NCBI GenBank assembly: GCA_017307335.1
Contig: JAFKFJ010000191.1
Span: 1 to 38,063 of the forward strand
Length of the DNA stretch: 38,063 bases
Direction: 5' to 3'
From: Alphaproteobacteria bacterium
GTDB taxonomy: Bacteria > Pseudomonadota > Alphaproteobacteria > Acetobacterales > Acetobacteraceae
Positions 32,667-38,063 of this stretch are shown piece after piece; position 1 is the first letter of the stretch; every line of letters begins with the position of its first letter. The position numbers and the translations under genes are program-made. The notes beneath the pieces are model-generated. The model had not been told where the DNA came from and searched no databases. It saw only the letters and a list, made by a program, of their open reading frames with translations.

Positions 32667-34652
32667 GTGGATCTGCGACCCGTCGAACGCAAGCTGGCCG
32701 CGATCCTGGCCGCCGATGTGGCGGGCTACAGCCGGCTCATGGCCGCCGACGAGGAAGGCACGCTCGCGCAGCTGAAGGCGCATCGCCGGGCGCTGATCGA
32801 CCCGAAGATCCGCGAACATCACGGCAAGATCATCAAGACCACCGGCGACGGAATGCTGGTGGAATTCCCGAGCGTGGTCGATGCGGTGCGCTGTGCCGTG
32901 GAAGTGCAGCGCGGCATGGGCGAGCGCAACGCGGGCGTGCCCGCGGACAAGCGCATCGAGTTCCGCGTGGGCATCAACCTCGGCGACATCCTTCACGATG
33001 AGAAGGACATTTTCGGCGACGGCGTGAACATCGCCGCGCGGCTGGAGGGACTGGCCGAACCCGGCGGCATCTGCGTCTCGCGCGCGGTGCGCGACCCGGT
33101 GCGCGAGCGGCTGGGGTTCACGTTCGAGGATATCGGCGAGCAGGCGCTGAAAAACATCCCGGCGCCGATCCACGCCTACCGGGTTCGGTTCGGCGGCGCG
33201 GAACCCGGCGAGCGGGTGATGACGCGGCCTTTGCGTCGGAACACGATCGCGGCTGCCGGGCTGGGCGGGCTTGTGGCGGCATGCCTTGTCGGTGCCGTCG
33301 GCCTCTATGTCTGGCGCAGCCATGCGCAGCCGTCGGCGCACGTCGCGACTTCCGAGAACGCGCCGCTGCCCCTGCCCGACAAGCCTTCGGTCGCGGTGCT
33401 GCCGTTCATCAACATCGGTGGCGATGCCAAGCAGGAGCGGCTGGCCGATGGCATCACCGAAGATGTCATCACCGATCTCTCGAGATATCGCAGCCTGTTC
33501 GTCATCGCCAGCAACTCGGTCTTTGCCTACAAGGGAAAGGCGGTGAGCGTACAGCAAATCGGACGCGACCTTGGCGTACGCTACGTGCTGGAAGGAAGCA
33601 TCCAGACCAGCGGCGACCGCATTCGCGTAACAGCGCAGCTAATCGAAGCGGCGGCCAACACCCATGTTTGGTCCGAGCGGTACGAGCGTCCGCTGGATGA
33701 TATCTTCGACGTTCAGAACGAGGTCACTCAGAAGATCGCTGCGGCACTCGCCGGCCTGCATGGCGTGCTCGGGGAGGCCGACGCCGACACCGTGCGGCGC
33801 AAGCCACCAGCAAACCTTAAAGCCTATGACTATTATATCCTTGCGACACAGCTGAAGGCGCACACCAGTCAGACACGTGAAGACGTGGGACAGGCCGAGG
33901 CGTTTCTCAAGAAGGCGATCGAATTGGATCCCCTCCTCGCGCGCGCCTACGTACTCCTCGGGGGTGTATACGACCTCAAGGGAAACATGGGATGGGGCGA
34001 CGAAAGCTCCATCAGGCTGTTCGAACGTGCAAAGGCGGAACTGCAGAGAGCAGTGGCATTGGATTCGAGTGATGCCAGAGCCTACGCACAGCTTGGTGAG
34101 ATCTTCTTCCTGCTCAGCGACAGCGACCAGGGGGTGGCCGCGTGCGATCAGGCACGGCTCCTCAACCCAAACGACCCCGAAGTCTTGGTCATGTGCGGCT
34201 ATTGGCTGTTCGCCGTAGGGCGAAGTGGCGAGGGTGTCGAGATGATCAACCGGGCTTTCCGTCTGAACCCGCACTATCCAGCCTGGTACGACAACATGGT
34301 CGATCCGTTCTACGCCACGGGTGACTACAACCAGGTCATCAGGATGGTGCGACGGACGCGAGGGGAGATACCGGTCTGGAGCCAAATGTTGCTGACGATC
34401 AGTTACGCGCAACTCGGTCTGCGGGCAGACGCGGCGGCCCAGGTGCCAGAACTGCTGCGACGCTACCCTGATTTTTCGATGGAGCGATTCCTCAGCGACT
34501 TCGGCTCCATCAAGGATCAACCGACGCTCGCGCGCTATCTTGAAGGGTCACGCAGGGCGGGTTTGCCTGAGTGTGCGACCCAGGCGGAGCTGCAGAAATA
34601 CCGCAGCATGACTCATCTCGCGCTCTGCGACGCCAAGCGGGCAACGAACTAG
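32667..34652 (+). CDS. class III nucleotide cyclase with TM, TolB/FlgO-like and TPR domains (copy 1)
   Basis: GTG 32667 aligns with the start of the downstream copy and has GGAG 9 nt before; the product has 661 residues. The cyclase domain (1-175) has metal Asp18 (DVAGYSRL) and Asp61 (TTGDGML), Lys57 and Asp118 for base recognition, and Asn121/Arg125 in GVNIAARLEG. The set fits an active adenylate cyclase. A TM helix lies at about 191-217. Residues about 235-360 are a TolB/FlgO-like module (PDKPSVAVLPFINIG, DGITEDVITDLSRY, YVLEGSIQ). TPR-type helices then follow (AEAFLKKAIELDP, and so on). The C-terminal third uses more A/T-rich codons. The second copy follows after 2 bp. Confidence 0.9.
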   Translation: MDLRPVERKLAAILAADVAGYSRLMAADEEGTLAQLKAHRRALIDPKIREHHGKIIKTTGDGMLVEFPSVVDAVRCAVEVQRGMGERNAGVPADKRIEFRVGINLGDILHDEKDIFGDGVNIAARLEGLAEPGGICVSRAVRDPVRERLGFTFEDIGEQALKNIPAPIHAYRVRFGGAEPGERVMTRPLRRNTIAAAGLGGLVAACLVGAVGLYVWRSHAQPSAHVATSENAPLPLPDKPSVAVLPFINIGGDAKQERLADGITEDVITDLSRYRSLFVIASNSVFAYKGKAVSVQQIGRDLGVRYVLEGSIQTSGDRIRVTAQLIEAAANTHVWSERYERPLDDIFDVQNEVTQKIAAALAGLHGVLGEADADTVRRKPPANLKAYDYYILATQLKAHTSQTREDVGQAEAFLKKAIELDPLLARAYVLLGGVYDLKGNMGWGDESSIRLFERAKAELQRAVALDSSDARAYAQLGEIFFLLSDSDQGVAACDQARLLNPNDPEVLVMCGYWLFAVGRSGEGVEMINRAFRLNPHYPAWYDNMVDPFYATGDYNQVIRMVRRTRGEIPVWSQMLLTISYAQLGLRADAAAQVPELLRRYPDFSMERFLSDFGSIKDQPTLARYLEGSRRAGLPECATQAELQKYRSMTHLALCDAKRATN

Positions 34653-34654
34653 CC

Positions 34655-36661
34655 ATGGACCTGCGCCCCACCGAGCGCCGACTGGCCGCAATCCTCGCCG
34701 GTGATGTCGCGGGCTACAGCCGGCTGATGGCGGCCGACGAGGACGGCACGCTTGCACAACTCAAAGCGCATCGCCGCGCGCTGGTCGATCCGAAAATCAA
34801 GGAACATCGTGGCGCGATCATCAAAACCACCGGCGACGGCATGCTGGTGGAGTTTCCGAGTGTCGTGGACGCGGTGCGCTGCGCGGTGGAAATCCAGCGC
34901 GGCATGGCCGAGCGCAACGCGGGCGTGCCGACCGATAAGCGCATCGAGTTCCGCATCGGCATCAACCTCGGCGACATCATCCACGACGAGAAGGACATCT
35001 TTGGCGACGGCGTGAATATCGCCGCACGGCTGGAAGGTCTGGCCGAGCCGGGCGGCATCTGCGTGTCGCAGGGAGTGCGCGACCCGGTGCGCGACCGGCT
35101 CCGGTTCACGTTCGAGGACATGGGTGAGCAGGCGCTTAAAAACATCGCGTCGCCCATCCACGCCTATCGCGTCCGCTTCGGCGGCGCCGAGCCGGGTGAG
35201 CGCGCGGCGGCGGGGCCTCTACGCCGGAACACGATCGCCGCCGCCGCACTTGCCGGACTGGTCGCGGCCGGTGCGGTGGCAGCGATCGGCCTCTTCGTCT
35301 GGCGCAGCCACGTGCAGCCCGCGGCGGCCGTTGTGTCCGCCGACGCGGCACCGTTGCCGCTGCCCGACAAGCCCTCGGTCGCGGTGCTGCCGTTCACGAA
35401 CATCGGCGGCGATGCGAAGCAGGAGCGGCTGGCCGATGGCATCACCGAAGACGTCATCACCGACCTGTCGCGCTATCGCGATCTGTTCGTGATCGCCCGC
35501 AACTCGGTGTTCACCTACAAGGGCAAGGCGGTCAGCGTGCAGCAGGTCGGGCGCGAGCTTGGCGTGCGCTACGTGCTGGAGGGCAGCATACAGGCCAGCG
35601 GCGACCGTGTGCGGGTGACGGCGCAGCTGATCGACTCCGCGAGAAATGTCCACTTGTGGTCCCAGCAATACGACCGTCCGCTCGACGACATTTTTCAGGT
35701 TCAAAGCGAGGTGACGCAGAAGATCGCCGCGGCCCTCGGCACCAGCGGGAGTGGTGCCGTTGCCTTGGCAGACGCGGCGCATGCCAAGCGGAAGCCGCCG
35801 GCCAGCCTTCAGGCATACGACTATATGTTACTTGGAATCGATCTTATATTACAGGGAAGAACCGAAGACGATAGCAAACAAGCCGAGGCGTTTCTTAGCA
35901 AGGCCATTGAACTCGACCCGCAGTTCGCACTCGCCTATCGCCGCCTAGGCACCGTCTACGAAAATCGGGCATATGCTCCGTGGCCCCACGAAGAGCCTCC
36001 CGTGCTGTTGGAGAAGGCTAGAGACCGCTATCTCAAGGCGATTGCCCTGGATCCCACGGATGGCTTCGCCCACTCCAAGCTAGGGGGAGTCTATTGTATG
36101 CTGAATGATTTCGATCGCTGCGTCGCTACGTTTGAAGAAGCGGTGGCATTGAACCCCAACGATCCTGGAATTCTCATGGACTACGGCGAACAGCTCACGT
36201 TCGTAGGGCGGGCCAAGGAAGGCGTCGAGATCATAGAGCGCGCCTACCGCCTCAATCCGCACTATCCGTACTGGTACAACAATTACGTCGATCCGTTTTA
36301 CGCGACCGGACGGTATGACGTGGTTGTTGCTAGACTCCAGAGGAACGGTGGCCCGCAGGATACTTGGCACGACATTCTGGTGACGATGAGCCTTGCTCAG
36401 TTAGGACGGCAGAGCGAGGTAGCGACGGCGAAGTCCAGCCTGTTGCAACGCTATCCCGATTTTTCGTTGGAGCGTGCGCTGAGCGACTACGGAACGATCA
36501 AGGATCTTCCAACGCTGAATCACTACATGGACGGCGTCCGCAAGGCCGGTCTCAACGACTGCGCCACAGAGGCGGAGATGCAGAAATATCCGAAGATGAA
36601 GCATCTCGCCGTGTGCGACGCACGACGCGCGGCCGGCCAGCCGGCGCGGGCGCCGGGCTGA
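34655..36661 (+). CDS. class III nucleotide cyclase with TM, TolB/FlgO-like and TPR domains (copy 2)
   Basis: ATG 34655, 2 bp after the first copy, gives 668 residues. The cyclase domain repeats copy 1 almost residue for residue, with Asp18, Lys57, Asp61, Asp118, Asn121 and Arg125 all present. The TM helix (about 191-217) and the TolB/FlgO-like module (LPDKPSVAVLPFTNIG, DGITEDVITDLSRYRDLFV) are also closely conserved. From about residue 365 the TPR region diverges strongly, rejoining in PDFSLERALSDYGTIKD and CATEAEMQKYPKMKHLA. Copies of this kind are known in alphaproteobacteria. A tandem pair suggests different sensory inputs to one output, which is inference. Confidence 0.9.
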   Translation: MDLRPTERRLAAILAGDVAGYSRLMAADEDGTLAQLKAHRRALVDPKIKEHRGAIIKTTGDGMLVEFPSVVDAVRCAVEIQRGMAERNAGVPTDKRIEFRIGINLGDIIHDEKDIFGDGVNIAARLEGLAEPGGICVSQGVRDPVRDRLRFTFEDMGEQALKNIASPIHAYRVRFGGAEPGERAAAGPLRRNTIAAAALAGLVAAGAVAAIGLFVWRSHVQPAAAVVSADAAPLPLPDKPSVAVLPFTNIGGDAKQERLADGITEDVITDLSRYRDLFVIARNSVFTYKGKAVSVQQVGRELGVRYVLEGSIQASGDRVRVTAQLIDSARNVHLWSQQYDRPLDDIFQVQSEVTQKIAAALGTSGSGAVALADAAHAKRKPPASLQAYDYMLLGIDLILQGRTEDDSKQAEAFLSKAIELDPQFALAYRRLGTVYENRAYAPWPHEEPPVLLEKARDRYLKAIALDPTDGFAHSKLGGVYCMLNDFDRCVATFEEAVALNPNDPGILMDYGEQLTFVGRAKEGVEIIERAYRLNPHYPYWYNNYVDPFYATGRYDVVVARLQRNGGPQDTWHDILVTMSLAQLGRQSEVATAKSSLLQRYPDFSLERALSDYGTIKDLPTLNHYMDGVRKAGLNDCATEAEMQKYPKMKHLAVCDARRAAGQPARAPG

Positions 36662-36681
36662 CGTCGCGCGGAAGGGCGACG

Positions 36682-37254
36682 CTACGCGTCCGGCTCCTCC
36701 GCCGCCGCAAAGTCGATGTCCGCGTAGAAATCCCCAAGCGTCAGCTCGACCCCGATCTCCGGCATTGCAAGCCGCGCCTCCGGCCCCTCAAGCGGCTGGC
36801 CGCGCCAGTCCGGGCGTTCGAAGACGGTGGCGCCGATCCCGCTCTGCTCGACAATCACGTAGCGCGCGATCGAGGGCGCATCGCGGTACTCGCGCGCCTT
36901 GATGATGCGGTCGGTCAGGCCGGTGCTCTCGGATATCACTTCGAAGACGACGACAGGATCGGTCACGGACGTGGCACGGGGCGCGACCGGCGTGCAAACG
37001 ACCATCACGTCGGGATAGCGGATGCTCACCGCCAATCGCAGCTTCATGTCAGACCGATAGACGCGGCAGCCGTCGCGCAGCCGGCCGCGCAACGCGGCTT
37101 CGACATTGCCCGCGATCAGCGAATGCGCGGACGTCCCGCCGACCATCGCGACCGGCTGGATGCCGTCGAACTCGTGGCGCAGCTCCTGCCGCTCCTCCCA
37201 GGCGAGGAACTCCTCCACGCTCATCGGGCGGCGCAGGGCGACGTTCATGGCCAT
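36682..37254 (-). CDS. Uma2-family (DUF820) endonuclease-fold protein
   Basis: ATG 37254 (MAMNVALRRPMSVEEFLAWEE) gives 190 residues; a GTG four codons upstream is less likely. The Uma2 pattern is clear: PMSVEEFLAWEER, LRHEFDGI, GGTSAHSLIAGNVEAALRG, then the PD-(D/E)xK core RYPDVMVVC and VVFEVISEST with KAREYRDA. Members have a restriction-endonuclease-like fold; their biological role is largely unknown and they occur in many copies in some bacteria. It is convergent with the cyclase pair, 20 bp apart. Confidence 0.88.
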   Translation of the reverse strand: MAMNVALRRPMSVEEFLAWEERQELRHEFDGIQPVAMVGGTSAHSLIAGNVEAALRGRLRDGCRVYRSDMKLRLAVSIRYPDVMVVCTPVAPRATSVTDPVVVFEVISESTGLTDRIIKAREYRDAPSIARYVIVEQSGIGATVFERPDWRGQPLEGPEARLAMPEIGVELTLGDFYADIDFAAAEEPDA

Positions 37255-37281
37255 TGACGCTACCACGGGCGGCAGCCGGTG

Positions 37282-38058
37282 TCAGCCGCGCGGCTCGCCG
37301 ATCGGCGGCACGTCGCCGGTCATGCCGGCCAGCACTTCGGCCACGTGCCGCACCTTCACGGCACTCCCCTCGCGCGCCAGCCGCCCGGCCATGTTGAGCA
37401 GGCAGCCGAGGTCGCCGGCCAGCAGCAGCTCGGCGCCCGACTGCGCGATGTCGCGCGTCTTGTCGGCGACCATGCGCGTGGAAATCTCCGGGTATTTCAC
37501 GCAGAACGTGCCGCCGAACCCGCAGCACACCTCCGGCTCCTGCATCTCGCGCAGGCTGAGGCCGGCGACAGTGCCGAGCAGGCGGCGCGGCTGCGCCTTC
37601 ACGCCGAGCTCCCGCAGGCCGGAGCAACTGTCGTGATAGGTCACCGTGCCGCGATGCTCCGCCGCAACCCCCTCCATGCCCATCACGTCGGTCAGAAAGC
37701 TGACCAGCTCATACGTCTTCGCGCCGAGGGCGGCGGCGCGGGCGCGCAGGTTGGGATCGTCGTCGAACAGATGCGGCAGGTGCTCGCGCAGCATGCCGCC
37801 GCAACTGCCTGACGGCACCACGACGTAATCGAAGCCGCCGAACGCGTCGAGGATGCCCCGCGCGATGTCGCGCGTCGTCGCGCGGTCGCCGGTGTTGTAG
37901 GCCGGCTGGCCGCAGCAGGTCTGCGCGTGAGGCGCCTCCACCTGGCAGCCCGCCTGCTCCAGCAGGCGCAGCGCCGCGAAGCCCACCGTCGGCCGATACA
38001 GATCGACCAGGCAGGTGACGAACAGCCCCACGCGGGGGCGCGGCGCGCCGGCGCTCAC
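37282..38058 (-). CDS. lutA: LutA/LldE-like (Fe-S)-binding CCG-domain protein
   Basis: ATG 38058 gives 258 residues. Two CCG domains are present: QTCCGQPAYNTGD with the upstream VTCLVDLYRPTVG, and HDSCSGLRELG with VCCGFGGTFCVKYPEIS. This is the small CCG-type subunit of the L-lactate utilisation complex LutABC (LldEFG), which passes electrons from lactate through Fe-S centres. In the usual order lutB and lutC follow lutA, but here the downstream neighbour is the Uma2-type gene. If partners exist, they are upstream, beyond the right edge, or elsewhere. An orphan member with another substrate is possible. Confidence 0.87.
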   Translation of the reverse strand: MSAGAPRPRVGLFVTCLVDLYRPTVGFAALRLLEQAGCQVEAPHAQTCCGQPAYNTGDRATTRDIARGILDAFGGFDYVVVPSGSCGGMLREHLPHLFDDDPNLRARAAALGAKTYELVSFLTDVMGMEGVAAEHRGTVTYHDSCSGLRELGVKAQPRRLLGTVAGLSLREMQEPEVCCGFGGTFCVKYPEISTRMVADKTRDIAQSGAELLLAGDLGCLLNMAGRLAREGSAVKVRHVAEVLAGMTGDVPPIGEPRG

Positions 38059-38063
38059 GACCG

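Overview
The window is chromosomal DNA of a high-GC alphaproteobacterium. Support comes from a COQ9-family ubiquinone protein, a DUF3035 (BamF-type) lipoprotein, an alphaproteobacterial-type ribosomal protein S21, the yfgM-bamB-der order and a PaiB/DadA/LutA metabolic background. Rhodospirillales, perhaps Acetobacteraceae, is my best guess, but it is inferred from gene content only. Genes are densely packed on both strands with several 4-bp ATGA/GTGA overlaps. I see no tRNA, rRNA, CRISPR array, insertion sequence or prophage gene.

Layout. 1-2376: the end of a yicC gene, a short-chain dehydrogenase and a fosmidomycin-resistance-like MFS transporter. 2539-5894: a YfgM-like TPR protein, BamB and Der, forming an envelope biogenesis/ribosome assembly operon. 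5895-6483: a low-coding stretch with DnaA-box-like words and one doubtful proline-rich small ORF. 6484-10275 (minus): a PDZ-like/polytopic membrane/GAF sensor with no visible output domain, D-amino-acid dehydrogenase DadA and an unknown two-TM protein. 10477-10806: the shrunken remnant of an MFS transporter with an internal deletion and a (GCC)15 tract. 10815-12457: a DUF72 protein and TrmJ. 12468-19200 (minus): cysS, then a maoC-ribF-ileS-lspA-DUF3035 run. 19296-21491 (plus): a FAH-type hydratase, a second SDR and a YgjP-like metallopeptidase. 21497-22608 (minus): def and COQ9 with overlapping ends. 22780-22983: rpsU.

22984-27958 is more accessory. A perfect CRP-type palindrome (TGTGA-N6-TCACA) precedes two small unknown genes. 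It is followed by paiB, a class I fructose-bisphosphate aldolase, a DUF4157 (eCIS-core) protein with a second HExxH site at its C-terminus, and an unknown divergent gene. 28056-31694 (minus): an amidase, a DapA-like lyase coupled to a UPF0260 iron/zinc-cluster protein, and a secreted SYLF-domain protein. 31916-32515: a uracil-DNA-glycosylase-family protein.

32667-36661 holds the most striking system: two tandem paralogous class III nucleotide cyclases. Each joins a cyclase domain, one TM helix, a TolB/FlgO-like domain and TPRs. Their first halves are nearly identical, while their TPR halves are divergent and more AT-rich. A 19-bp inverted repeat and a -10-like hexamer lie upstream. Together with the CRP-type site about 9 kb away, this suggests local cAMP signalling, which is inference. 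The window closes with a Uma2-family nuclease-fold protein and a LutA/LldE-like Fe-S protein.
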